A stretch of DNA of 64,000 nucleotides from Cordylochernes scorpioides (GCA_030710605.1 CP092869.1:10875425-10939424); one strand, 5' to 3'; shown: positions 30,666 through 42,297, counted from the stretch's first letter. Numbers and translations are program-made. Notes: generated by a model not told the origin, from the letters alone.

Positions 30666-31599
30666 ATATTAGTAAATTAAATTTTATTGCCATCTATCGT
30701 TAAAATTTTACACAAATAAATTTACTGGCAATGCGTTTCTTTTAAATATCATCAAATAATTATCTCTACAGACCTTACTGCAATGATATGAGTTATTGAA
30801 TGAGAGGGCTTGGCTCATCAGTAGTGAACCCTCTCAGCGGTTTCGCCAAATTAATCTCTAGACCGCTCTACTATTGTATTGGACTGATTTTGTTATATAC
30901 CCTGCATTTTCTATGGAAGGCAGCTTAGGGGTGTTTAATACCTCAAAATAAAAATACCTTCTCAGAAAAGAACTCAAATTTTTATATTTAATATAGAACT
31001 CCGTCTCTTCTTTTTTTCTTATCTTCACTAAACAATCTTATCACAGTATCAAGCTTGTAGAACTTGAGATGGTGTCTGATGGGAGGATGAGTAGAGTTCA
31101 TCAAAGGAGATTTGACATCCATAATTATCTATTAGGCGAAGTAGAATAGGTGTCTGCCTTTGTCATTAAGACTGGGAGCACTACTCAGTAACATACCACT
31201 GACTTAGCTCCAATATGAAATGTCTGACATAAGGAGCAGACACCATGTACAGCCGCTCCTAACATGGAGTACATCCTGTATCCCTGGATCAGGAGCCCTT
31301 ACAGCCCTTACTATCAGCTGAGCCCAGGTTTTTTAGCGAGATTGTTACTGTCCCCCTCCTCCTTTTTCATACGAGTTTAGAACTTCGTTGTTAAATGCAG
31401 CCCGTGAGCTAAAGAAAAACACTTCATTCTGATTGGTTAATAAAATCAACACTGATAGACTAAATAAAAAAATTGACAATGTACAGTTTATTTTCCCTCT
31501 GATTGGCTCTTCAATGTCACGTGTATTTTTTTAGCTCAGGGGCTGATTTGAATACACACAACGAAGTTCTATATTAAATATAAAAACTTAGATTTGTTT

Positions 31600-31841
31600 G
31601 TAAAACGAAAATTGAAATTACACCGCGAATGTTGAAGGGTGTGGGTTCGATTCCCGCCCCTGGACACTTTTTATTTTTCCGTTCGCCATTGCTCTTCGTG
31701 TTTCACCTTTCCATACCTCATCCTCAAAGTTAGAAATGTCGCTATTTCTCTTTGAAAATAAATTTCGATTTTTATAAAAGAAACATTCGCGGTATAATTT
31801 CAATTTTCGTTTTACAGTCATCAGCCGCGTTATATTGTATT
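31600..31841 (+). mobile_element. SINE family 2 insertion present only in right arm
   Basis: 242 bp containing a T-arm/B box (GTGGGTTCGATTCCCGCC at ~31641) and the SINE 2 body. It is flanked by the 12-bp direct repeat TTAGATTTGTTT at 31588-31599 and 31842-31853. The left arm carries one copy of that 12-mer at the matching site (complement near 4380) and no insertion. It begins with an inverted scrap of its own tail, as in the foldback copies. Confidence 0.85.
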
Positions 31842-32514
31842 TTAGATTTGTTTCTAGGAAGTTTTTTTTTTTTAATTTTCGGTGTTTTAAAACACCTTTA
31901 CTTCTTAAACACAAATTTCAGAGTAGTATTTATCAATTACAATGATTAGGCCTTTTTATTCTTAAAAAAAAAAAAAGACATCTGATTGCTAATGGATTTT
32001 GTAAATTGTCGTTCTAACGCACTTTTGTCCTTAACTACCAGTTTTATGATTTTTCAGGATGCCTGAAAGACCCCCCCCCCCCTTTTTTTTTTGGTCGTTG
32101 AGGTACAGCTTGCACCACGCTGATTAAGGCCAACAGCCCGAAACGTGTACGTGGTTATCTTTTTCATGGTTAATCAAGAATGGGTATTTTGCCAATCCTG
32201 TAATAATTAAAAAATCAACTATTAGTTGATATTTATTCCTATAGATGACGCAATCCATCATCAACTTTTAGTTACACAATAAGGAGATGCCTTTTTCTTA
32301 ATTTATCCACCTAATTCCAATACAATTTCACCTTTTTTTTCACGTTTTATTCTTTGTTATTTATAGAAATCTAACATCTTTATTGTTTAATTGGGATTGA
32401 TTTCAGCTCAAGAATGATCACACACATCATTATTCATGATACAATTGTGAAAAACGTTTAAAAAATACAAAAAATATTTTCCCACAATATGTTTTTATTT
32501 TATTTTAAAATGAT

Positions 32515-32652
32515 AGCTTTCAAGCGATAATCGCTCTTCAATGGGCTTAATAAAAAACATCGACTATATCTTACAAGAAATATTTACAAAAATATGTTCG
32601 ATGTTTTTTTATTAAGCCCGTTGAAGAGCGATTATCGCTTGAAAGCTAGCGT
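32515..32652. repeat. Inverted pair of GCGATTATCGC hairpins, right arm
   Basis: Counterpart of 3588-3722. Both hairpins and the flanking TTGAAAGC blocks are kept. Confidence 0.6.
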
Positions 32653-32947
32653 TTTAAAAAAAAATAGTAACTCATTGTGAGAAATTATTTTTGTATTTTT
32701 ACACATTATATGAAATATTTTTTTATATTATGTTGATGCATTTTTAATTCAATAATTTTCTCGTATGTATGACAAACTAATTCCCTAGTAAACATAAAAC
32801 ATAAGTTATAAGAAAAAGGCATCTCCTTATCGTGCAACTAAAAGTTGCTGATGGCTTGCGCCATTTATCGGAATAAATATCAACTATCTCGTTGATTTTT
32901 GTTTATTCCAGAATTGGCCAAATGCCCATTCTTGATTAATCAAGAAA

Positions 32948-33001
32948 AGCTAACCACGGACGCGTTTCTGGCTGTTGGCCCTCATCAGCGTGGTGCAAGC
33001 T
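32948..33001 (-). ncRNA. Type I hammerhead, right-arm allele of 3226-3279
   Basis: It is identical to the left-arm ribozyme except at two bases. Stem I is perfect here (ACCACG with CGUGGU, cleavage site GUC), but stem II closes with GCCA instead of GCCC. This destroys the conserved G10.1-C11.1 pair next to GAAA. Predicted strongly impaired. Confidence 0.82.
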
Positions 33002-33251
33002 GTACCTCAACGACCCAAAAACTGGTCTTTTTTTTTTGGTTTTGTTTTTTTCACATAAAACATAAGGCATAACAAACACAAAACATAAATTATAGAGAAT
33101 ATATGCTATTTTGAATCTGAAATAAAATTAGAAAGGAAACCACAAAAATAATTTCAATAAATTATAGTTTTCATTGTCGTTTAGGATTATTTCAAAGTTG
33201 CCAATACATATTGGTATCGATTGGTGTTAATCATTGAGAGAGAAAATAGAG

Positions 33252-33530
33252 GTAGCCCGGGCTCCTGGAGCGTAAATCGCCAACTACCCGGGAATGTTAA
33301 TCAATGTTTTGTCCAAATCTAAAACATAGCGCCTGATTAGATAACGCTCAAGATGTAAGCAAACACGTGATTGGCTGTTGTCATTTGAGGTAACCCGGGC
33401 TCCTGGAGCGTAAATCGCCAACTACCCGGGAATGTTAATCAATGTTTTGTCCAAATCTAAAACATAGCGCCTGATTAGATAACACTCAAGATGTAAGCAA
33501 ACACGTGATTGGCTGTTGATATTTGCTGAC
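33252..33530 (-). repeat. 138-bp minisatellite, right arm (2 units)
   Basis: Two units with the same CCCGGG-flanked core as 2313-2992. Confidence 0.95.
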
Positions 33531-33633
33531 TGGTGTTTATCCTCAAAATATCTTTTAACAAATATTCTGGTAAATAGTTTTAAAAACTCGCTATCTTTTC
33601 AAATATTTTTTTCGTAGAAAAAAAATGTATATA

Positions 33634-33805
33634 CAGTAGAACTTGGATAATTCGAACTTCTTTAATTCGAAAACCTCTTTAATTCGAATATTTATCTTGG
33701 TCCCTAGAATTTCCTATAAATAGAATTTCCGTTTTTAATTCGAATTTTTGGATAATTCGAATTTTTTTATGGTCCCTTGGGGTTCGAATTATCTAAGTTC
33801 GACTG
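33634..33805. mobile_element. pogo-like MITE present only in right arm
   Basis: 172 bp, with ends CAGTAGAACTTGGATAATTCG and CGAATTATCTAAGTTCGACTG, flanked by TA on both sides (33632-33633, 33806-33807). The left arm has the empty site with a single TA (complement near 2200). The internal sequence is built of repeated TTAATTCGAA and GATAATTCGAA blocks. Non-coding. Confidence 0.88.
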
Positions 33806-33828
33806 TACCTTGAATCAGATTATTATTA

Positions 33829-34150
33829 TACGAGGTGTGTTCAAAAAGTATCGCGACTTTTGTGTTTTTTCAAAAATTATTTATTTATTCATGAATACCT
33901 ATTTTGTCCCCTTCAAAGTAATCCCCATGAGATATTATACACTTGTGCCAACGGTTTTTCCAATCTTCGAAGCACTTCAAAAAATCATTTTTTAAAATCT
34001 TTTTCAGCTCCTCCTTCGATACCGTCTTTATCTCGTCAAGCGTAGCGTAACGTCGTCCTTTCATGGGCCTCTTCAGTTTAGGGAACAAGAAAAAGTCACA
34101 GGGGGTCAGATCTGGGGAACACGGTGGCTGCGGCATCATTCGTTAACTTC
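33829..34150 (-). pseudogene. 5'-truncated mariner transposase, right arm
   Basis: The open 84-codon minus-strand frame has PDLTPCDFFLFP with the third catalytic Asp and the C-terminal CFEDWKNRWHKCI helix. It ends near the TIR (ACGAGGTGTGTTCAAAAAG at ~33831). The N-terminal two thirds are absent. It lacks the extra stop found in the left arm. Confidence 0.85.
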
Positions 34151-34297
34151 TACCCAACATGATTATCATGACCTGTACCACACATACACATGTGTACTAG
34201 AGATAATTACATAATAATGATATAATAATAAAGCCAATATGTGTGAAAAAATAGTACAAATGTGATATTGTACTGGGATAAGGTGCATAAATTAAGA

Positions 34298-35230
34298 AAA
34301 AGGCATCTCCTTATCGTGTAACTGAAATTTTCTGATGGCTTGCGCCATCTATCGGAATAATTATCAACAATTTTCGTTGATTTTTTTTTTATTCCAGAAT
34401 TGGCCAAATACCAAGAATCATCTAGATTAAAAATCAACTAGAATAGTTGATATTTATTCCGATTGATGGTGCAAGCCATCAGAAACTTTCAGTTGTACGA
34501 TAAGGAGATGCCTTTTTCATAAAGCAATATATATAGTACGACACTTTCACCTTTTATTATCAGTATCATCAAAATAGATACGCATAATTTGAATAAGAAA
34601 AATCTTGTTTGTTAAGATGAATCAATTTAGAAAACATAACGAGTTTTTTTTTTGTAACTATATTAAAAACCTGTGAAAAAATAGTGCCAAAGTGAAATTG
34701 TGTGAACTGGAATCAGGTGAATAATTTTTTTTAAGGCGTCTCCTTATCGTGCAGCTGAAAGTTGGCTGATGGCTTGTGCCATCTATCGGAATAAATATCA
34801 ACTGATCGTTGCTTTTTTTTTCAAAATTATTCCAGAATTGATCAAATACACATTCTTGATTAATCAAGAAAAGCTAACCACGTACGCGTTCCTAGCTGGT
34901 AGTCATCAGCGTGGTGAAAGCTGTACCTCAACGACCAAAATATAAAACTGGTCTTAGAAGCATCCTGAAAACTCACGAAATAGGTATCGGTGAGAACGCC
35001 AAATTATGTAAAAAAAAAAAAAATAGTAGAAAAGTGAAATTGTATTAAGTTCAGGCATCAAGAAAAAAAAATTGCACCAAGCTGATGAGAGCCAACAGCC
35101 TAAGTTGTTAGCTTTTCTTGAATAATAAATAAAATGCATTTGTCCAACTCTGGAAAAAAAAACGATTAATTTATTTATTCCGACAGATGGCGCAAGCCAT
35201 CAGCAACTTTCATTTATACGATCATGATAT
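34298..35230. mobile_element. Hammerhead foldbacks, right arm (two copies)
   Basis: 34298-34519 is the ribozyme-less foldback (pair of 1490-1712). 34727-35230 is the two-ribozyme foldback (pair of 772-1280), with damaged hammerheads at 34872-34922 (-) and 35071-35120 (+). Confidence 0.75.
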
Positions 35231-35499
35231 ACCTTTTCTTAAAAAGAAACAACTCTTTTATTGAAGATCATTTGTTGATTAGAAATTTGTTTGGAAAATG
35301 TGGAATGGTTGCAAGGTTTTCCCACTATGTACTAAGTGACAACCTACAACCCCAAACTACATCATTGACTGTATTGACTCATCCATTGATGAGCTCTACT
35401 CATCCCCAGCAAACACCATCAAAAGTCTCAAGCTCTACAAGCTTTTTTTAAAATATATTCAATTGCCATCTATCGATAATATTTGTAACAAATAAATTT

Positions 35500-36074
35500 A
35501 CTGGCAATGTGTTTTTCTTTTTAAAAATATTATCTCTACAGACCTTACTGCAATGATATAAGTTATTGAATGAGTGGCAATGTGTTTCTTTTCAACAATA
35601 TCATCAAATATTATCTCTACAGACCTTATTACAATGATATAAGTTATTGAATGAGTGGCAATGTGTTTCTTTTCAATAATATCATCAAATATTATCTCTA
35701 CAGACCTTATTACAATGATATAAGTTATTGAATAAGTGGCAATGTGTTTCTTTTCAACAATATCATCAAATATTATCTCTACAGACCTTACTGCAATGAT
35801 ATAAGTTATTGAATGAGTGGCAATGTGTTTCTTTTCAATAATATCATCAAATATTATCTCTACAGACCTTACTGCAATGATATAAGTTATTGAATGAGTG
35901 GCAATGTGTTTCTTTTCAACAATATCATCAAATATTATCTCTACAGACCTTACTGTAATGATATAAGTTATTGAATGAGTGGCAATGTGTTTCTTTTCAA
36001 CAATATCATCAAATATTATCTCTACAGACCTTACTGCAATGATATAAGTTATTGAATGAGTGGCAATGTGTTTC
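35500..36074 (-). repeat. 81-bp satellite, right arm (6 copies)
   Basis: The GGCAATGTGTTTCTT marker recurs at 35576, 35657, 35738, 35819, 35900, 35981 and 36062, giving exactly 81-bp spacing, plus a partial outer copy. There is one unit more than in the left arm. Confidence 0.95.
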
Positions 36075-38470
36075 TTTGGAGCTTTATCTTCTTGTTCTCT
36101 GTGAAATTATATTTTCTAGCCAAGTTGAAGTGGACGCATCTCACCACTTCATTATGTCTCTCAGTGTAGTCGTAAGGAAGCAATATTCCACAGTTTGTAG
36201 CAAGGTGGTCCACAGTCCTCTGTACCTTTTCACAGTGAGGGCATTTCAGGTTCTTATCCTTCGGGAACACGTTTCTATCTTGTATGAACATGTAGAACCC
36301 TTTATTTTGTGGTGTGTTGTTTCCCGTTTTGAGCCACTGTGAGGATTCTATCATGTCCAATAGCGGTTGGTCTTCATTTTTAAAGAATGTTCTGTGGATT
36401 ATTTTCTGGCCAATAATTCCTCTTAGATTTTCAATCTGTTTTTCTTTCAGAGTTTTCATTGTGATGTTTTGGGCTTCTATTTTGTACTTGTTTTCTATAA
36501 TTAGTTGGATGTGTGTGAGAATTGTGTTTTCGCCCTGTTCACACGCTTTAATGGCTTCCTTTCTTTTTGTTGTCTCCCCCCCAAATATATACTTGTAGAG
36601 GCTTAGCAGAATTCTTTCGTTTTTTTGGACCAAATTCACCAATCCATGTGCTCGTGGTCAGGAGATGCCTTTTTTATTTTTAATATATATATATATCTTA
36701 AGCAAGTATTTGTCGTCGATGCTGTCAAAGGCTTTCGCTATGTCGATCCACACGGTTTTCAGTTTATTTGCGTGTTCTTTGCATATAGCTTTGTTTAATA
36801 AGACCTGTTCCTTGGCGCCTTGAGTTCGCTGCGTCGTTCCTATCTGATTGATAGACAGATATCGTTCCTTATCTATGTATTTGTTCAGCTTTCTAGATAA
36901 TATCCGCGTGATTAATTTGTACAGGTTGCTCATGCAACTTATGGGGCGGTAGTTGCTGGGGGTGTTCTCTCCTCCTTTAGGAAACAAGAAGGTTTTTGCA
37001 GTAAACATCCAATCTGGAATTGTTTCTGGATTCCTTATAGCTTGGACAACGGCTTTATATAGATCTTCGTGTAGCGGGGTCAATTTTTTAATGAAGAAAT
37101 TATAAATTTTATCTATACCGCCTGCTTTCCAATTTGGCAAATTTTTCAATGTTTCCTCGAATTCTTCTTTTGTTATTTCTATTTGATCGATAGGTTTGTT
37201 TGTTTTCTAAATATTCTGGATGATGTATTCCGGAATATCGAGGTCTTGATTCTTCGTCCAAGTTTTGGACCAGAAATTTGTTAAATCTTCATTAATGGGG
37301 CCTTCATTTGCTTTTGTGGCTTTAATTATCTCTAAAATGCTCCCCTATTCAGTTCAAACATATAATTTGTCTTATTAAATTCACTTCTTTTTTCTGATAC
37401 CTCTATTCTTTTCTGTATTAGTTTTATTTCTTGGTTTATTTTTTCTTGAACTATTTTTAAATCTGATGTTTTCCTGGGGTCGCTTCTATATTTCTTGGCT
37501 ACTTGTTTTACCATGTGGTTTTCTTATCTTGGTTATCAAGACGCGAGACATCTACTTCTGGAGTGCCCAATTTTCCGGGATTTTAGGGAAAATAGATTTG
37601 GTCGTATTGGACATCTTGATGAATTTGTAGACAAAAAAGAAAAGTATAAAAATTTTGACCAATTTTGTAAATACATATACAACTTTCTCTTGAATTGGAA
37701 AAAAGAGAAGGAATCTTAGAAAAAAAAAAAAAAAGAACTGCGATGTTTGCTCTGTGTGTTTTGCTTTGCTGTTTGTTTTTCTCTTTGGACATTTTTCTTT
37801 AGTTAATTTGTGTAAAATAATGAATTGAACAGGATTGTATATAGCCGAATTGCTGTAATGCAGTGAAAAGTATTGACGCAAATATCCCTGAGTTTGGGAT
37901 ATCGCGTTTCATGATGTTAATAAAGTTGATGTAATGTGGTTTTCTTTGCTGTTCATTTTTCCAGATTCTATTCGTTTTTCAATTATTTTCATCATATTTT
38001 CTTTCTCTTGGATTGATTTGTTCGATGGACATTTTCAGTCCCCCGCTCTTTGCGGCTTTTTGGTTAACTGTTCATATGCCATTTGCGCTGCATAAATAAT
38101 TTTGCTGATTTTTTCCAAGTTCAGATTTCCCATTAGGTTTTCCTCAATATAATTGTTAATTTCCTCTAGAATATGCTTTTTATATTTTACGTATGGGATT
38201 TTGAACGTCGATGTCCACTCATTAACTTGTTTGTTCGAGCATTCTTCTGTCGCTTTCTCCATTGCCCTGTTACTCTCAGCCGCAATTCTATGTTTACTGG
38301 GTTATCGCTGTTTGTCTCTTCATTTGTTTCTTTTTCCTTATCTGGTTGGCTTACTAGTTCTGATGGATTCCTATCTTCCCTTTCGTTTGTTCTCTCACCT
38401 TCCTCTTGGCCTATCTGGTTATTGGTGATTTCACTATCGCAAGTTCTACTGTCACTGGTTTGCTCGCCGT
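36049..38470 (-). pseudogene. Non-LTR retrotransposon with RT domain, broken
   Basis: Minus-strand LINE. The N-terminal part (38262-38035, then 37514-37332) is charged and helical. 37149-36658 holds the RT fingers and palm start: WKAGGIDKI, NYRPISCMSNLYKLITRILS, and motif A DIAKAFDSI with the first catalytic Asp. The YxDD block and thumb are replaced by a scrap of the GGCATCTCC/CATGTGCTCGTGG foldback family (36648-36702). 36642-36049 is an intact C-terminal frame with C-x2-C ... H (KCPHCEKVQRTVDHLATNCG), ending in the 81-bp repeats. A second LINE is inserted at 37526-37933. Not functional. Confidence 0.85.
37526..37933 (+). mobile_element. 5'-truncated LINE nested in the RT pseudogene
   Basis: A plus-strand ORF tail (YQDARHLLLECPIFRDFREN, ending at TAG 37717-37719), an A-run, a 3' UTR and a terminal AATAAAGTTGATGTA. 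It is flanked by the 13-bp target duplication ATGTGGTTTTCTT at 37513-37525 and 37934-37946. The direct repeat and 5' truncation are typical of target-primed reverse transcription, and the insertion postdates the host LINE. Confidence 0.88.
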
Positions 38471-38474
38471 TGTA

Positions 38475-38525
<51 letters not shown>
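38475..38525 (+). repeat. (ATT)n microsatellite
   Basis: About 17 uninterrupted trinucleotide units at the upstream border of the broken LINE. Confidence 0.97.
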
Positions 38526-38526
<1 letters not shown>

Positions 38527-38527
<1 letters not shown>

Positions 38528-39170
38528 TAGCTATATTAATAAAATGGAAATTTCATAAGTGGACATCACTAAAAACTTTCGTTACAATGCATCAATTTCA
38601 ACCAAAATTTCAACATTTATGTAAAACGAGATGGAGCAGGTTTTGCTTAACATCAAAATATATTTCCTAACATTAACATGCGTAACTTCGCTGTTATCGA
38701 TTAAATTAAAAAAAAATCAACAGAGTTAATTTTATTTATATATAAATACAAAATTAAATTTCAACAGAGTTAATTTTTTTACATACTAGCTAATAATCTC
38801 AATCTAAAAAATATTCAAAACAAGCAATTTTAAGATAACACCATATGTAAAACAGTCGGCCAAGAAAACAACAACGATATTACATCTTTCTCACATATTC
38901 ACACACAATCTTGATAAATAATTAAAACTAATCTTTAACATTGTTTATTATACTTCAACTTTTATTTCTACATTTGTTTTTAAATACCCAATTGTTTTAT
39001 CATGTTTCTAATTTCGCCTAACAAATATACAAATTTATAGTGACCAACATATGCAAATTTTATCTTTGTTTTTATTTAACTTGATATCGTAAACATAACA
39101 TCCATTGTAAGCATTTTTCTGTTCACCTTCCGTGGTTTCTCTTTTCTCTGATAGTTTTTAGGTGTAGTAT
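38527..39170. other. AT-rich stretch, nothing recognised
   Basis: No supported coding frame, terminal repeat or structured RNA. A short direct repeat of CAACAGAGTTAATTTT occurs at ~38719 and ~38763. Confidence 0.5.
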
Positions 39171-39173
39171 ATT

Positions 39174-40173
39174 TTCTTATTACTAGACTACAAACATTCC
39201 CTCGAGAAAAACCTGGGCGAAGCCGGGTACATCCGCTAGTATATATATAAATGAATGTTTGTTGGTCCGTCCGTAAGTGATAATCTTCTACATCGCTCAA
39301 CCGATCGTGATGAAACTTTGGGAAGTTGTTTAGTATACTACCGGGATGGTTTCTGGCTAATTACTCTTTAGAAATAACCTTTCGTTGCATTTTTATTTAC
39401 AATAAAACGTAAATTCACTCGCAATCAGCGCCCCCTCGCGGCAGGCGTATGGCCTGAAATAGCCTCGCATGAGCGTATTTGTAACGTCAAGCTTAGCCAA
39501 TAGGTTAGGTACACAGATTCGTACCCCCACAACCTAGGTTCGAGGCTCAGCGTGGGTGTTTTTTTTTTTTTTTTTCATTTCTTTTATATTTTATTGTAGG
39601 AAATTATTAAAAATATTATTTTATTTAAAATGTAGGCTTTTTAAAATAAAAATTAACATAAACAATTTTTAAATAATATATATAACAAACCTAGGTTCGA
39701 GGCTCAGCGTGGGTGTCTTTTTTTTATTTTCATTTCTTTTATATTATTGTAGCAAAGTCTTTTTTTACAGCATTATTATATTTTAATTGGTTTATTTTAA
39801 ATATGTTTGTTATGAAGGCTCTATGTAATACTATTTAGAGCACATTTTACATTTTAAACACCTAAGCACCCCTCTTTTTAATATTGTAGCAAAGTATTAA
39901 AAGTATTATTTTATTTTAGATGTTTGCCATGAAACTTTGGGAAGTTGTTTAGTATACTACCGGGACGATTTCTGGCGAATTATTTTAAAATAATATTTAT
40001 AACAATAATTATAGCAAATTTTAAGACATTTTTAAATTCTGTGTTTGTGCATATATAAATATTTTACAAAAATTGTGAGAACGTTCTATTAGAATATCTC
40101 AAAAACAAAAAACAATACATATAAACAAGTTCACTGACATTTATTAATGCAGTGATTATAAAGGGCTATATTA
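39174..40173 (+). mobile_element. Helitron-like fragments with tRNA-like inserts
   Basis: A 3' end (GGGCGAAGCCGGG, CCGCTAG at ~39239) abuts a new 5' end (TATATATAAATGAATG). The body contains ATGAAACTTTGGGAAG and CGCCCCCTCGCGGC. A tRNA-like segment at ~39480-39565 has GCTTAGCCAATAGGTTAGG and AGGTTCGAGGC (A- and B-box-like). Part of it is repeated at ~39690. The reverse-oriented version is 56166-56240. Confidence 0.6.
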
Positions 40174-40363
40174 TCTATATATATAAAAATCACTTTCAAA
40201 TTTTAACGTAACGTTCCATTCTCAATCCCGTAGGGCTTTAGATCGGCTAAAACATTTTTATCTTTATAAGTGAATATTAACTTTACTGTACTGAATAGTT
40301 TAGTATAATATTAATTTAACATATTACAACTTAGCCACAGCAACGCGTGGCCGGGTTCGCTAG
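40174..40363 (+). mobile_element. Short Helitron-like element, third 3'-end type
   Basis: It starts TCTATATATATAAAAATC after A and ends GCAACGCGTGGCCGGGTTCG then CTAG before T. 190 bp. The 3' hairpin is different from families A and B. Confidence 0.65.
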
Positions 40364-40654
40364 TTATATATATATAATAATAATAATAATTTTTAAAAAA
40401 AGATGCCTTCTCCCATGCTAATCATTATACCTGTCCATATAACTACTCATAACCACCATATCTAACATTTAAACCCTCCTTGAAACAAGTAATTATAAAC
40501 AAAAACTTAATCAAACATGTTATAAAACAGCTTCAGGGGGTAACAGCCCTGACTTCTTTAGCTTGAGCATTGCCCCTCTGCATATCTCCACCTTCCGACG
40601 CACATGCTCGTCTTTGAAGACGTTTTTGTTTTTAATACATATATATAATAATTT

Positions 40655-41006
40655 TATACGCGATCGAACGTTGTGGCCCATTGTACGTATACATCCCAAA
40701 CATGATACGACGCTCTCTGTCTTAAGCTCGGTGTACCATCTCGGCGACCGTTAAACCAGTGAGTTCCTTTAATTGGTCCACAAAGCGTGTCAGCGGGCGT
40801 CCAGATATGCGTCGTCTAGACGTCTTTCCAGTCAGTGTGATGTACTCCATTCCCCTGCGTCGCGCGATGTGTGACTGAAGAATCTCAAACAATTCCATTG
40901 TACAGAAGTCGGTCATCTTCCGATAGTTGTGATAGTATTGATGCATTGGTCCTACGCGCTGTATTAATGTATGTAGGTTTTGAAAAATCTCCAAGCAAGA
41001 AAACAT
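40655..41006 (-). pseudogene. LINE ORF2 C-terminus (RTE/endonuclease-RT type)
   Basis: The minus frame reads LQSHIARRRGMEYITLTGK then SGRPLTRFVDQLKELTGLTV-EMVHRA. This is the conserved C-terminal tail of a widespread arthropod endonuclease-reverse transcriptase LINE (GHIARRDG ... GRP-TRWVDQIKELTG). Only the tail is present. Confidence 0.8.
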
Positions 41007-41500
41007 TCCTCCCAGATGGAGACAGGTTTACTGAAAATCCGAGGGATACTCTCAAGCGGACATTTAATGCTTACTTTGGCCCTATTCCACAAAATTAAAA
41101 AAAAAAAAAAAAAAATGCATCACCAACCTGCGACCAAGTCCGATTCTAGTTTTACTAGCAGCAAGCTGCAGAGAGCCACCTAGCTTGTTGTCGATTTGAA
41201 ATTAACATTTGCACATATGCAGGGAATCTGCAAACGCATCAACACACTCATCCCTAGGCTTAAAGCTGTTAGTGCTAACTTTGGTTTGTGATTTATGGCT
41301 ATGATAGGATTGTACAGCCAAGTAATCTTTCATTGTATTTCATACACCAGTCCATTTTAGTTCTCCAATTTGAAGCACTTGCAAAATATACTTCACTGTA
41401 CACAAATATATCCCTGATAAAAATGTGCAGAGCTTTCAGAATAACTAGTCCTGCATTGTTATTATCTTTAGCTAGATTACTGCTGATTGACTTGGTCATA

Positions 41501-41792
41501 CGAGGGGTGTCCCATAAGTCCGTGGCCCGACCATGAGAACGAAATATCAGAAACTAATAAATTTTACCATATATACCTTAAAGCCTTGTATAAAGATGCT
41601 GTTATTGATGCTGTAACCTCATTTTTTGAGTCATTTGAAACATCGTTCTTTTTGGAGGGCATAAAAGCATTAGAACATCGCTGGAAAAAAGTGTATAGAC
41701 CTTAAAGGGGATTATGTTGGAAAATATATCATAATCATTTTATTAGTCATTTTCTTTATATGTCGGGCCACCGACTTATGGGACACCCCTCG
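41501..41792 (+). mobile_element. Internally deleted mariner element
   Basis: 292 bp between TA dinucleotides (41499-41500, 41793-41794), with ~34-bp inverted ends starting CGAGGGGTGTCCCATAAGTC. The inner part encodes a mariner C-terminus (SFFESFETSFFLEGIKALEH-RWKK) and stops at 41705. Catalytic aspartates are deleted. Confidence 0.85.
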
Positions 41793-41829
41793 TACAAGCT
41801 AAATGTGATATTTATTTGCAATTCAACCG

Positions 41830-42290
41830 CTATTCATCCACTTCTGTTCATTTTTTAACCTCCTCCTAGTTCTTGCAATTTACATTATCTTCCATATTCC
41901 CTCCTAACAACGTTTATTCCTCTGCCTCCACCTTCACTGTCCTTTTCTACTGGATTCCCCCCCCCCCCTGTCAAGACTCCTGCTTCTCACTGCTCCCAGG
42001 CGCAGTTCCCCTGCCATCACTACGTTTCCTCCACCCTTGAGAGACATCTTTGCTGCCAGATCTTTGGATCTCTTGCCACTGGAAGTCGCGTTCTGCTGCC
42101 ATGATGGGGCTAGAAGACCATACCTGAAATGGCCAATTAGCCCGGAATAAAAGAAACTCCTAACAACGTTTAAAGAATTCCTGACATATATGACGTATGC
42201 TACTACACAGATGTTTCTAGAACAAAGGATGGGCTAGGTGTCAAACCTCTTCAGTATTCAGAAACACAAGTTAACTTCCGAAAAACATTC
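41830..42290. other. Unassigned, locally GC-richer segment
   Basis: Contains a C-run near 41958-41970 and a pyrimidine-rich stretch ending GAATAAAAGAAACTCC near 42147, which could be an RNA 3' end. No coding frame is supported. Confidence 0.4.
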
Positions 42291-42297
42291 CAGAATG

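Larger units (their letters stand above)
22178..36164 (-). repeat. Right arm of giant inverted duplication
   Basis: Inverted counterpart of 1-12824. It is about 1.16 kb longer because it carries insertions absent from the left arm: a Helitron dimer at 27150-28379, a SINE at 31600-31841 and a pogo-like MITE at 33634-33805. It has fewer copies of the 138-bp minisatellite. The arm begins at the very first base after the 100-N gap, so its inner limit is an assembly limit, not a biological junction. That favours an alternate haplotype placed in inverted orientation, but does not prove it. Confidence 0.95.

Noticed and set aside
36052-36598. Plus-strand frames over the LINE C-terminus
   Set aside because: Antisense of the intact minus-strand LINE frame, which has the C-x2-C...H tail and matching RT upstream.
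40320-40364. AACGCGTGGCCGGG as part of a hammerhead (ACGCG block)
   Set aside because: No CUGAUGA or GAAA nearby. It is the 3' hairpin of a Helitron-like element.
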